A stretch of 64,000 nt of DNA. Origin: an uncultured Armatimonadota bacterium (GTDB taxonomy: Bacteria; Armatimonadota; Fimbriimonadia; Fimbriimonadales; Fimbriimonadaceae). The number at the start of each line of letters is the position of its first letter. The first letter of the stretch is position 1. The notes below the pieces were generated by a model. It made no database searches, was not told where the DNA came from, and saw only the letters and a program-made list of their open reading frames with translations. Below are positions 44,133 through 53,900 of this stretch, in pieces. Position numbers and translations under genes: made by a program. The stretch is taken from contig CAIUHP010000043.1 in the NCBI GenBank assembly GCA_903899015.1, positions 186,001 through 250,000 on the forward strand, read 5' to 3'.

Positions 44133-45517
44133 TACAAGAATTCTCGAGGATCGGTGAAGTGCCCTTTGATGGCGGTTGCCGCCGCCGTCATGGGCGATAC
44201 CAAGTGCGTCCTGGAACCCGGCCCCTGACGTCCTTCATAAGGTCGATTGGAAGTCGAAGCACTTCGCTCCAACGGACGCAGAATATCTCCGTTCATTCCA
44301 AGACACATGGAACAACCCGCTTGGTGCCATTCGAATCCCGCTTCTCGGAACAAGTGGTCAAGACCTTCTTGCTCAGCAAGCCTTTTCACTTCGTGACTTC
44401 CAGGCACGACCATTGCTCTTACACCCGAAGCAACTTTCCTTCCTTTTACGATCAACGCCGCCTCTCGTAAATCCTCAATCCGAGAGTTCGTACACGAACC
44501 AATAAACACGGTGTTCACGGCTAGCTCGGACAGCGACATTCCCGGCTTGAGCCCCATGTAAGTAAGAGCCCTTTGCTCTCCCGCATCTCTCGGGTCGGGT
44601 ATCCCTTCACCAATATCTACCGTCATTGCGGGCGTCGTTCCCCAAGTAACTTGAGGACTTAGTTTAGAAATATCCAACGTTTCATACCGGTCAAAAGCGG
44701 AGACTGCGTCTGTTTTCAAACCACGACTGTGCTCTACCAAGCGTTCAAACTCAGCGCCCTTCGGTGCAAACGGTCGATCCTCACTCGCAATATATTCAAG
44801 CGTGATGTCGTCAGGAGCAATCATGCCCGCTCGAGCGCCCATCTCAATCGACATGTTACAGACTGTCATGCGACCGCTCATTCCTAGTCGCTCGATTGCC
44901 GATCCGAAATACTCGACGACATAGCCTGTTCCACCACCGGCTCCTAACTTGCGGATGAGATTCAAGATGAGGTCTTTTGCACCCACGCCTACGCCGAAAA
45001 TGCCGTCAATTTGGACTCCCAGAGACTTCGGCTTACTGCTTGCTCGGAGTGTTTGAGTTGCCAAGACGTGTTCCACTTCCGTCGTACCAATCCCGAATGC
45101 CAAAGCACCAAACGCGCCATGTGTGGAGGTGTGACTATCGCCGCAGACAATGGTCAGCCCCGGCAACGTGATGCCAAGCTGCGGTCCGATGACATGGACA
45201 ATGCCTTGCTTCTCCGCACCATAAGGGAAAAGGGGTACTCCAAATTCCTCGCAATTTCTCGTGAGGGCCGCCAACTGCTTTCCGCTTAAGCTCGACACAT
45301 CGATTGCTCGACCATCTGTCGGAACGTTGTGATCGGCGGTCGCAAAAGTAAGATCGGGGCGGCGAACCGGACGACCGTGCTCGCGCAAACCGTCAAATGC
45401 TTGAGGCGAGGTCACTTCATGTACGAGGTGCCGATCAATAAAGAGCAATGCTCCGCCGCCTGGCAAATCAGCAACCACATGCTCGTTCCAAACCTTATCG
45501 AAGAGTGTCGAAGGCAT
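44132..45517 (-). CDS. leuC: 3-isopropylmalate dehydratase large subunit
   Basis: The 461-residue large subunit of isopropylmalate isomerase (leucine biosynthesis), an aconitase-family enzyme with a 4Fe-4S cluster. Cluster Cys sit in [12 protein letters not shown] and in [10 protein letters not shown]; the opening ([12 protein letters not shown]) and [17 protein letters not shown] are typical of LeuC. Length fits the bacterial LeuC type. The small subunit gene leuD is not adjacent; the downstream neighbour is a secreted protein joined by a one-base overlap. leuD must be elsewhere. Confidence 0.95.
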   Translation of the reverse strand: MPSTLFDKVWNEHVVADLPGGGALLFIDRHLVHEVTSPQAFDGLREHGRPVRRPDLTFATADHNVPTDGRAIDVSSLSGKQLAALTRNCEEFGVPLFPYGAEKQGIVHVIGPQLGITLPGLTIVCGDSHTSTHGAFGALAFGIGTTEVEHVLATQTLRASSKPKSLGVQIDGIFGVGVGAKDLILNLIRKLGAGGGTGYVVEYFGSAIERLGMSGRMTVCNMSIEMGARAGMIAPDDITLEYIASEDRPFAPKGAEFERLVEHSRGLKTDAVSAFDRYETLDISKLSPQVTWGTTPAMTVDIGEGIPDPRDAGEQRALTYMGLKPGMSLSELAVNTVFIGSCTNSRIEDLREAALIVKGRKVASGVRAMVVPGSHEVKRLAEQEGLDHLFREAGFEWHQAGCSMCLGMNGDILRPLERSASTSNRPYEGRQGPGSRTHLVSPMTAAATAIKGHFTDPREFL

Positions 45518-45647
45518 ACTCCTATTCTATTCGAGTCGCAACGCCGAGGTCTGGGGGCAAGGAGCAAGAAAAAGGCCGAGAGAGGAAGTGGCCCTAACTT
45601 TTGGTTCCAAAGTGCTTCGGTTCTTTCTCCTTCCCCGAGACCAAACG

Positions 45648-46520
45648 CTACCGTAGCATCGGTTCGCTGCAAACCCGATTGCGGCCTTGTTTCTTAGCAT
45701 TCAGGACCGCCAGGTCTGCCTTAGACACGAATTCGTAATCAAGTTGCCCTGGAAGGTGGGTGGTGAACCCGTAGCTTGCCGTTAACTTGATGCCCGCTTC
45801 GTGAGCGTCTTCAGACGAAGCTAAATTTCGCTTCAATCGCCAAATAACCGACTCGGCAATCTCCGTATCGGCTCCCCAAAGCACGATGATGAACTCATCG
45901 CCGCCCCATCGACCGACCCAATCGCCTTCTCGAATACTATCGGCGGCAACTTTTACAAAGTGCTGGAGGCATGCGTCTCCGACCGATGGGCCATAAGCGT
46001 CGTTGATCTTCTTGAACTCGTCAATATCAGCGACGATCATCGAAATCGGCATCAGTGTTCGGTCAGATCGCGCCAAGTCTTGATGAAGTCGTTCCAAACT
46101 GGCGCTTCGGTTGCTGATGCCAGTAAGCACATCGATCTGAGAGGCAACTTGAATCTCTTTCATCGATCGATCAAGCTTGACGACCGTATTTCGAGCGTTG
46201 CGCATCAACAGTCCCATGTCATCTTGGTTGTGATCGGGCAAGTCCGTGATTTCACCCTTTTCAACGTAAGAAGCCATGAACTTGGTGACTTGATCTAAAG
46301 GCTGGAGTAAGTGGCGAAGCACGATCAGTGTTGCGACCAAGAAAACCGCTGATAAGGTCACAACAGGTCCAAGCGGCATTCGGGCATTCGACGTGGCCCA
46401 TATGCCGAAAGTAAGCCCTTGCAGTGCCAAGCCGATCCCTGCTACTCCAAGCAACTTGGCGGAATAGCTCATTTGGTTCGGAATCTTCTCGAGTAAAGAG
46501 TAAAGCTTCTGGGAGTTCAC
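45648..46520 (-). CDS. Membrane diguanylate cyclase (GGDEF)
   Basis: A 290-residue enzyme that makes cyclic di-GMP from GTP. Two membrane helices near the N-terminus (LLGVAGIGLALQGLTFGIWA and LGPVVTLSAVFLVATLIVL) are followed by a short HAMP-like segment and the GGDEF domain (about residues 125-285) with the intact RWGGDEF active site. The inhibitory site REGD lies five residues upstream, so feedback control is likely. There is no large sensory domain. Confidence 0.92.
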   Translation of the reverse strand: MNSQKLYSLLEKIPNQMSYSAKLLGVAGIGLALQGLTFGIWATSNARMPLGPVVTLSAVFLVATLIVLRHLLQPLDQVTKFMASYVEKGEITDLPDHNQDDMGLLMRNARNTVVKLDRSMKEIQVASQIDVLTGISNRSASLERLHQDLARSDRTLMPISMIVADIDEFKKINDAYGPSVGDACLQHFVKVAADSIREGDWVGRWGGDEFIIVLWGADTEIAESVIWRLKRNLASSEDAHEAGIKLTASYGFTTHLPGQLDYEFVSKADLAVLNAKKQGRNRVCSEPMLR

Positions 46521-46757
46521 CGGACGTTCAACCTCATCCAGTACTTCGGTTCTTCAGGCCTAAATCTTCACCCGAATTTCACATTTTGCGAAATTCAGAA
46601 CAACTTTCTACCGGCAATTTGATTGGATACGCTTTTCGACAATTGCAACCTCTCCATGTGGAAGTCAGGAAAGAAAGAAACTTAAGGGGGATTTAAGAAC
46701 TCCGTCCCCAAAACGACGACTTGAGAGTCGAACCTAGGGTATAACTCTGCACCGTCT

Positions 46758-46842
46758 GGGGAGTTGCCCGAGTGGCCAATGGGAACAGACTGTAAATCTG
46801 TCGGCGATGCCTTCGTAGGTTCGAATCCTACACTCCCCACCA
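46758..46842 (+). tRNA. tRNA-Tyr (GUA)
   Basis: Acceptor GGGGAGT pairs with ACTCCCC, and the 3' CCA is encoded (46840-46842). The anticodon loop CTGTAAA carries GTA. A long variable arm of class II type and a T-arm with GTTCGAATCC are present. Length 85. Confidence 0.95.
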
Positions 46843-46887
46843 TAAAACAAGCTCTATTTCCCAAAGAGCAACCGAAAAACCAAATAC

Positions 46888-46962
46888 GCCCTCGTAGCTC
46901 AGCGGCAGAGCACTTCTTTGGTAAAGAAGAGGTCACGGGTTCGATTCTCGTCGAGGGCTCCA
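46888..46962 (+). tRNA. tRNA-Thr (GGU)
   Basis: Acceptor GCCCTCG pairs with CGAGGGC; anticodon stem CTTCT/AGAAG surrounds loop TTGGTAA with anticodon GGT; the T-arm has GGTTCGATT; CCA is encoded at 46960-46962. It lies 45 bp after tRNA-Tyr, likely on one transcript, followed by a TTTTT run. Confidence 0.95.
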
Positions 46963-46968
46963 GTTTTT

Positions 46969-47118
46969 GGCTCTACGCCATTCGTGGGGGCATTGATTCC
47001 ACTCGTGGTACTATCCTATTCTCTATTGGTCTAGGAACCTCAGCATCGAACCGTGCGGCCAAAGAAACCTGCTCCTAAGCCATAGCCTCTTTCCAAGCGG
47101 AGGCTCTACGCCATTCGT
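46969..47118. repeat. Direct repeat pair of 17 bp flanking 116 bp
   Basis: GGCTCTACGCCATTCGT occurs at 46969-46985 and 47102-47118. The second copy encodes EWRRA of a small minus-strand open frame (47075-47281); the first copy encodes the same residues in the same orientation after that frame ends. It looks like a partial duplication of the 3' end of that gene, or a recombination scar next to the tRNA pair. Confidence 0.6.
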
Positions 47119-47281
47119 CGGGCAACTCTTCTTCACCCGAATACACAAAGTCGCCCGAACACTCGAAAAGGACATACAGGGACTCCTCAAATACCTGTTG
47201 TGGCGAATCACCAACGCGTACCGGAAAGCCGTCAAGGCTCTCATTCAGGAGATTAAGACTGTAGCAAGAGGATTTAGACAA
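47075..47281 (-). CDS. Possible small acidic protein
   Basis: A 68-residue open frame (Ser, Leu and Glu rich, ending DEWRRASAWKEAMA). It has no signal or membrane segment and no known domain. The repeat of its tail DNA 116 bp further on is the main hint that it is or was a real gene. Codon usage looks normal. The start is uncertain. Confidence 0.4.
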   Translation of the reverse strand: MSKSSCYSLNLLNESLDGFPVRVGDSPQQVFEESLYVLFECSGDFVYSGEEELPDEWRRASAWKEAMA

Positions 47282-47624
47282 TTTGAAAACTTCAGAATTG
47301 CAATCCTATGCTTCCTGGGCAAAATTGGACTCCATCCACACAAAATCTCATAGAGCCGAAGACACTTGAACGCATCAACCATGCATGCTTGTTGAGCCGA
47401 ACGATAGTTTAGAAGCTGCCGAGTTAACCGTAATTAGCTGAACAATTTAAACCGGGTTTGTGCGATCTAATGGTAACCCGTGCCGCATAAATTCCGGAAA
47501 TTGAATTCGCGTTCGAATGACTAACGGGACAAACCTTGTCTCTAATGACTCGAAATCAATCTTCACAACAATAATTTTTGGCCCAACGTATACAATCTGT
47601 AAGTCCAACTAGGACGGAGAGTGA
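47282..47624. other. 343-bp spacer upstream of the hybrid kinase
   Basis: No gene found. The DNA is AT-richer than average close to the kinase start, with TATACAAT about 35 bp before the ATG as a plausible -10 region and GGACGGAGAG as the ribosome site. No structured RNA could be identified by eye. Confidence 0.5.
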
Positions 47625-49265
47625 ATGGAAAGTTCGGATCAAAGCAGAGTTGATTCTGCGCTTGTTGAAGCGGCAGAACAAAAGCGATTAGATGTCCTCT
47701 ATTCGTATCACCTCCTTGATGCATCGATAGCGGATGAATATGCCAATGTCGTTGCACTAGCCGCGAACATTTTGGGAGTGCCGGACGGCTATGTCACTTT
47801 GCTTGACCATGATCGCCAGTGGATTAAAGCGGCCGTGAATCCCGATTGCATCGGGTCAGGACCGATGGAAGATTCGTTCTGCCGACATATGATCAACACT
47901 CACCAGCCAATGATTGTTGAGGACGCGAGCCTTCACGAGATTTTCAAGGCCTACGAGAACGTCTGCGGTTCTCCCTTTATTCGATTTTATGCGGGTGTTC
48001 CCCTTGAAGCTCCCGAAGGTGAAGTATTAGGAGCCCTTTGTGTCACAGACTCCAAACCCCGCCAAATTTCTGAGGAGCAGATCCGCGTACTACAAATTCT
48101 CGCAAAGCAGGTCCAGAACCAAATGGAGCTTCGCCGAACTTCAATCCGCCTCCAAGCGGCGCTTCTTGAAGCTAAAGAAGCGAGGAAATCAAGGGATCTG
48201 TTTTTTGCAAGCGTCAGCCACGACATTAGAACGCCTGCCGCTGCGATAGTGGGCGCCTCGCATATCTTGTCCCACGAAAAGTTGCCTGATAATGCACTCA
48301 AGCTTGTTGAAGGCATTGAAATTCAAGGCAAGCTCCTAACCCTCCTCATCAACAATCTCCTCGACTTAGCAAAGTTGGATGCAGGAAAATTCGAACTCGT
48401 GAAGTCAACGTTCGACCTCTCAACGCTCGTACGAGAAGTTATCGAAGGGCAGAATCCGGTCGCCAGGGGCAAGAACATCGATTTGTGTTGGAGCTACGCT
48501 CCCGAGCTAGGCACGACGGTTGTGGGAGACCCCCTACGCCTGCGTCAGATTCTTGGCAACCTCATTTCGAACGCAATCAAATTCACCAGTGAAGGTTCAG
48601 TGGTGCTGAGTGCGAGAAAGAGCGAAACTGGAATTCTGTTAACTGTTACCGACACGGGAATAGGGATTCCTGCTGACCGACTTGATGCAGTTCTACACGA
48701 ATACGAGCAAGCCGATACCCACACTCAATCGAAATATGGAGGAACGGGTTTGGGTCTATCCATCGTCTCAAAGTTGACGGCACTCATGAATGGGAAGCTG
48801 ACGATCGCCAGCGAAATTGGAAAAGGAAGCGCATTCGCGGTGGATCTTCCGCTAGAAGAGGTCCGACTTTCTGACCTTGATAGAGAAATAAAGCGAGCAT
48901 TGATCGTTGACGACAACGAAATCAACCAGTTAGTCGCCGAATCAATTCTATCGGACCTAAAAATTCAAACTGACGTGGCAGGTTCCATTGCCAAAGCGAA
49001 AGTGCTCATTACGGAGCATCACTATGACCTCGTGCTACTTGACGAGCATCTGCCCGATGGTCGAGGAACAGATTTGGCAAAGATCATCCGCGAAAATCCC
49101 AACAACTCTCAAGTAATCGTGCTCGGCATATCGGCATCAGTTGAAGAAAGTGACGTTCAGAGCTATCACGCTGCGGGAATGAATGGTTACATGTCGAAAC
49201 CCTTCACTGTCGGCCAATTACAAACTGCACTTCGATCGGCACAAGGCAATTCTGAACAGGACTAA
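47625..49265 (+). CDS. Cytoplasmic GAF-sensor hybrid histidine kinase
   Basis: A 546-residue hybrid kinase without membrane segments. A GAF domain (about residues 25-165, with DSFCRHMINTHQPMIVEDAS and FYAGVPLEAPEGEVLGALCV) senses an unknown cytoplasmic signal. The kinase core follows: H-box FFASVSHDIRTPAAAI with the phospho-His, then N-box ILGNLISNAIKFTSEG and GTGLGLSIVSKL. A C-terminal receiver domain has VDDNEINQ and VLLDEHLPDGRG with the acceptor Asp, and the Lys in YMSKPF. The output regulator is not encoded next door. It is convergent with the phosphopantetheinyl transferase gene, one base apart. Confidence 0.93.
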   Translation: MESSDQSRVDSALVEAAEQKRLDVLYSYHLLDASIADEYANVVALAANILGVPDGYVTLLDHDRQWIKAAVNPDCIGSGPMEDSFCRHMINTHQPMIVEDASLHEIFKAYENVCGSPFIRFYAGVPLEAPEGEVLGALCVTDSKPRQISEEQIRVLQILAKQVQNQMELRRTSIRLQAALLEAKEARKSRDLFFASVSHDIRTPAAAIVGASHILSHEKLPDNALKLVEGIEIQGKLLTLLINNLLDLAKLDAGKFELVKSTFDLSTLVREVIEGQNPVARGKNIDLCWSYAPELGTTVVGDPLRLRQILGNLISNAIKFTSEGSVVLSARKSETGILLTVTDTGIGIPADRLDAVLHEYEQADTHTQSKYGGTGLGLSIVSKLTALMNGKLTIASEIGKGSAFAVDLPLEEVRLSDLDREIKRALIVDDNEINQLVAESILSDLKIQTDVAGSIAKAKVLITEHHYDLVLLDEHLPDGRGTDLAKIIRENPNNSQVIVLGISASVEESDVQSYHAAGMNGYMSKPFTVGQLQTALRSAQGNSEQD

Positions 49266-49266
49266 C

Positions 49267-49872
49267 TCACCAGCTCACAAGATCAGACAAGCGAACTTCC
49301 TTTACTGCCAGCTCCCACACTTCCTCACCCTTGAAGGCCACTGATGCAACCCATGGGTCCGGAAGTTCTGGTCGCTGAACGGTCCATATTTCTCCTGTAC
49401 CAACAACCTCAAAAACGGATGCGTCAACTTGATTCAAACCTTCAAGTGCAAGTGCCAACCCTCGCCCGGTACCCTTTGCGACGGCTTCACGCACCGTCCA
49501 GTCGATGAACTCTTGTTCGGACATTTCAAGCTGAGTGAGTCGCAATCGCGACTCGATATCAAGCCCGACGTCACCGTCCTGAGATAACGCAATAGCAGCC
49601 ACACCCAGGGTGCTGGAACAGCTGAAACTGGGACCGTCCTCCACATAAGGCTTGCCCGCCCGGCCTTCAAGGATGGTTGGAAAGTCTCGTTTCGCTGCAG
49701 ATTTCAGACTCCAAAGCCGTAATGCCCGGCTTGCAAGGGCTCGCACACGGCGATCCGAATCTCGAAACTGGGAGGCATACGCGCGATCAACCGGCGAAAC
49801 TAATGAGATCAGTTCTTTCTCCTGAAGACCTTCCGTCCCCAACCAGAAAAGATTGACTTGATCAACCAGCAA
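49267..49872 (-). CDS. 4'-phosphopantetheinyl transferase (Sfp/AcpT type)
   Basis: A 201-residue enzyme that moves phosphopantetheine from coenzyme A to a Ser of a carrier protein. The metal-binding motif DVGLDIE (Asp105, Glu107) and FIDWTVREAVAKGTGRGL (Glu129, Lys133) are clear. The usual SHS-like motif before it is changed (FSCSSTLG). It is the last gene of the four-gene operon and overlaps the acyltransferase by 11 bp, which suggests that it serves the carrier domain of the Pls-like synthetase encoded upstream. Confidence 0.85.
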   Translation of the reverse strand: MLVDQVNLFWLGTEGLQEKELISLVSPVDRAYASQFRDSDRRVRALASRALRLWSLKSAAKRDFPTILEGRAGKPYVEDGPSFSCSSTLGVAAIALSQDGDVGLDIESRLRLTQLEMSEQEFIDWTVREAVAKGTGRGLALALEGLNQVDASVFEVVGTGEIWTVQRPELPDPWVASVAFKGEEVWELAVKEVRLSDLVSW

Positions 49873-50908
49873 AGCTTCTCCGCTCCGAGCCTGAAATCAA
49901 GCTGACAAGCCATTCAACCGGCCCACGTTTGAATCGCCTCAGCCAAAATTCTGAAAAGCAGACCGCGAAGACTAGGTAGCCCGCCAATGTTAGAACTCCT
50001 ATTCGTGTGGGCCATTCTTCGGCGGGATACCAGTGCCTCAGGGGCAACACAACCAACAGGATGTGACCTACATAGTGACTCAGCGATGTTCGCCCGATCG
50101 CGGCGTGCCAAGAAGCCAATTTGAATTTCTGGAACTTCCCTTCCCATGCCTCCAACCCAAATACAACCGCGAAGGCGACACCTCCACAAATGAAAAGGAA
50201 AGGAATTGAAGTTGGCACCCATTCAATCGCAAACACAGAGGACGCGGCAGGGTGCAACCACAACACCAGAAGCCCGGTCGCCAAGGCCAAGCTTGCAGAA
50301 ACAACCAGTCCTATCGTCTTCTTTAGCTTCAGATCGACTGCCAAAATTCCCAACAGGATGAAAACAAGCCACGGCATCAAGGGATAACAACCGTCCACAA
50401 AGATCAATTTCAAAGCAGAGGAGGCGGACAAAATGGGTTCTCCACTATCGTTCCAATCGTGCGCCATCCAAGCATGCCCAACGGGACTCAAAACGGGAAT
50501 CAATAGGATGAGCGCTACTGCTACGCCACCGATCATCCATTTCCCTCCCGCCCGAATGAGGGCGGCCAGTGGCAAGGCACAACCAATCGCCATCAAAACT
50601 TCCGTTGGCCAAAGAGTCAAGTGGAGGATGACGCCTAGCAGTATTAAGGCAAAAGCACGTCGGACGATAAAGATGAAGTAGGAACGCTCGAATCGACTCT
50701 CACCCATCTGAATGGCAAGTGACATGCCCACAAGCACAAAGAAAAGTGACGCCGATTTGCCTGCGAACCACTCCGATACCATGGTCACAACCCTTCCAAG
50801 GCTAGTGGTCGCTCCCTCCGTTGGCACGAGATGCTCGATCATCATCCCCATCAGCGCAAAGCCCCGAGCAAAATCGATGGCGAGGCGACGGGGAGCAGAA
50901 ACGTTCAT
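49862..50908 (-). CDS. Multi-pass membrane acyltransferase-like protein (HGSNAT/DUF1624-DUF418-like)
   Basis: A 348-residue protein with about ten membrane helices. The start RRLAIDFARGFALMGMMIEHLVPTEG and the following GKSASLFFVLVGMSLAIQ match the heparan-alpha-glucosaminide N-acetyltransferase/DUF418 superfamily; the conserved His in MIEHL is a possible catalytic residue of that fold. Members transfer acyl groups across the membrane or are uncharacterised. It overlaps the synthetase gene by 4 bp and the transferase gene by 11 bp, so it is an integral part of this operon. An acylation or transport step for the synthetase product is inferred. Confidence 0.8.
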   Translation of the reverse strand: MNVSAPRRLAIDFARGFALMGMMIEHLVPTEGATTSLGRVVTMVSEWFAGKSASLFFVLVGMSLAIQMGESRFERSYFIFIVRRAFALILLGVILHLTLWPTEVLMAIGCALPLAALIRAGGKWMIGGVAVALILLIPVLSPVGHAWMAHDWNDSGEPILSASSALKLIFVDGCYPLMPWLVFILLGILAVDLKLKKTIGLVVSASLALATGLLVLWLHPAASSVFAIEWVPTSIPFLFICGGVAFAVVFGLEAWEGKFQKFKLASWHAAIGRTSLSHYVGHILLVVLPLRHWYPAEEWPTRIGVLTLAGYLVFAVCFSEFWLRRFKRGPVEWLVSLISGSERRSFAG

Positions 50909-53900
50909 GGCTCAATCGTTTCGATTTGGCGGGAAGGGGCCCCTTGGTAGCGGCGCCCTGGAAGTAAGTGCTCATGCTTCATGATCACGCTATTCGGCTC
51001 GACCCTTGTATGCTCGCCCACTACTGCCCCGTAGAGAGGAACTGTTGCTCGTCCCAGCGTGGCTCCTTTTTTAACCACGACATGACCAATTTTGAGCACA
51101 CGATCTTCGAAAGTGTGAGCCTGATAGTTGGCGGAAACCGTCGCGTCGTCTTCGATAATGATCATGTCCGGGTCGACTACCTGCGAAAACCCATCAGAAA
51201 GAACGACTCGCTTCCCGATCTTCATTCCCATTGCACGCAGGTAGGGAATGAGAAGGAGTGAGCCTTCTAACGAGTGCAGAATGGGTTCCGCCCATTCCCC
51301 CCACGCCACATATAAGAAGTCCCATCTACTGCACCAACACGACCAGAGGGGATGGATACCCTCCTTCACTTTCCCGAGCAAAGCCCATTTCAGACCCAGA
51401 ACTAAACCACACAAGAATGCCGCGGTCGCAGCCCCGCTAAGGGTTGCACCCAAGACAAACGTGAGCGGCGAACGCATCCACGGAGAGAAATCTGAAAGGA
51501 AGTCCCACCAAAGATAGAAAGAGAACAAAGGGATGGCTGGAACGGTAAACCGCAACGATTCCCAAAATATTCGATTCCAAAACCGAATTGGTGTCGGTTT
51601 AAACGTAAGGTCTTCGTCAACTGGAACGATCTCACGTTTCAGTAATTCGATCGGCGGCAAACCAAACCAAGCAGTGCTTTTGGCCATCACGCAATCATCG
51701 GCAACCGTGCATACCCCTAACAGAATATTTGGCGGAAGCGATTGCCCACCAGGAATAACCGCATGGTTCCCAACAAAGCTGTACGACGAGACCGAAACGG
51801 GTCGAAGTGTACAACGACCCTCCTGAATCGAAGGTGAACCCAAGTACACGCCGTCGGCAAAGAACACATGGCTGTCGATAGAAATAAGCTCCGGCACGAC
51901 GTCAATGATTGTGCTGATTTCGCAATCCCTTCCAATCGACATCCCCGCCATTCGAAGCCACACGGGCCAAAACAGAGTCCCGCTCAACCATCGCCCCGAT
52001 GCTTCTACCATCATAGATTTCAAGGAAACTCGCGCAAATGCCGGTGACCTCAAGGGGATCGTTCCCGGCTCAACTTTGCCCAATAACCGACACGCCATGG
52101 CTTCTAAAACGACCATTACCGGAACGCAAGCAAGAGAGATCGCCAAACAAACTCCGAGCCAAAGGGGAAGGCTCGAAAAGGCAGAAGAACTCGATTGGAC
52201 AAGGCGATAGGTCACGATAAAAGCAACCTGGAACGGTAGCATCTGAACGAAATGCACGATCGAGCGTGCACACGTTAACAGAAAGGCAAACCTAATCGGG
52301 GTCATCTCTGACTGCTCCGTTTTTCTCGGCTGAGGAGTCGCACCTGCGGGCCGCGCTGGAATACCATTCCACTTTTCCCCTTTTGGAATGATTGCCCCGG
52401 GTTCAAGCGAAGACAATGGAGTCAGCATCGAACCTTCTCCCATTTGGGAGCCTGGCCCCACCATCGCACGTGTCTCCACAACCGAGTTGGCACCGATCTG
52501 CACACTCCCAAGTACAACTTGGCCGGCTTCTAAGTCCCACACATTGAGCACTGCGTCCTGACATACCGCTACATTGTCTCCAATATCTAATAGATCCCAG
52601 CCCCCAAACAATGGAATCGAGCCTTGGTGGAAATAGACGTTCTTTCCAATCTTTGCTCCTAGGGCGCGAAGAGCCATATTAGCGAACTCAGTCCCTTCAA
52701 GGTTCCTCCAAGGAATTAGCCTAACAAACAGACGAACGATCCAATTGCGAACGAAAAAACTTCCCCAAACAGGTTCTTTTCCAGTTTTGTAAGTTCCAAT
52801 CAGTAGTTGCTTAACAAGCACCGCCAATCCAATCGTCACGGGAGTCAAGAAGGCAATTCCAAATAATCCGATGAGGGGCCAAACGATCAGTAGCATCGTC
52901 CAATCTCCCAACTGATCGAACCAAGGGACGCCTTTCAACATAAACCAGGCTCCCGCAGTGGAACCAAAAACCAGTTCCATGAAAAGAACTAAGGCTTGAA
53001 TGCAAGTGGCCAGGATTGGATTGCCCTTTACCGTCGGTTCCGATGAAGTTAGCGGTGTAACAGCAGCTGAAGACTTCGTCCGCTGCGCAATTCCTTCGAT
53101 CGTCCGACCTTCGTAAATATCTCGAACGGTTATGGATGACGTCTCGGAATCTGTCCGTAGTAGAGTGACGATCCTCGATGCCAGCAACGAGCTTCCGCCT
53201 AGATCCGAAAAGAAGTCGTCCTTGATCGATAAAGGCTCGGTTAATCCAAAGATCTTCTGACATGCCAGAACGACACGCTTTTCAAGATCCGATTCAGGTG
53301 GGACAAATGCGGCCGAGTGATGCTCAAAATGAGGTGCGACAAACTCGAGAGCATCTCGGCGCAACTTGCCACCCACGCTTTTGGGAAGCACATCGCAAAC
53401 CGTATAGGCGTCCGGAACCATGTATCTCGGAAGCCGTTCTCCTATAAACTCCCTGAGCTCTTCAAAATCAATCTCCTGCGCCGGGTTTTCCAAGACCAAA
53501 TGTGCTGACAACCACTCTCGGTCGTCCTGTTTTTGTAATCGACAAGCAGTCTCCCGAACACCCTTAAACTGAGCAATGATTGCCTCGATTGCCTCAAGTT
53601 CAATTCGGTAACCCCGCAACTTAATTTGAGCGTCGATCCGACCGAAATAGCTTAGATTTCCGCTCGGCTCAAGTCGAACTAAGTCCCCCGTCCGATAGAT
53701 TCGCCCGAATTCTGGATGCTCAACAAACTTCTTCTGAGTCACCTCGGAAAGATTTCGATATCCTCGCGCTAAGCCAATGCCAGCAAGGTAAAGCTCACCC
53801 ATTTCTCCTGGCAAAGCTTCCCTGCCATCCTCTGCGGCTACATAGGCGGTGATTCCGTCAACCGGCTTACCAATCGTGATTTCGCCGTTTTCGACAATAT

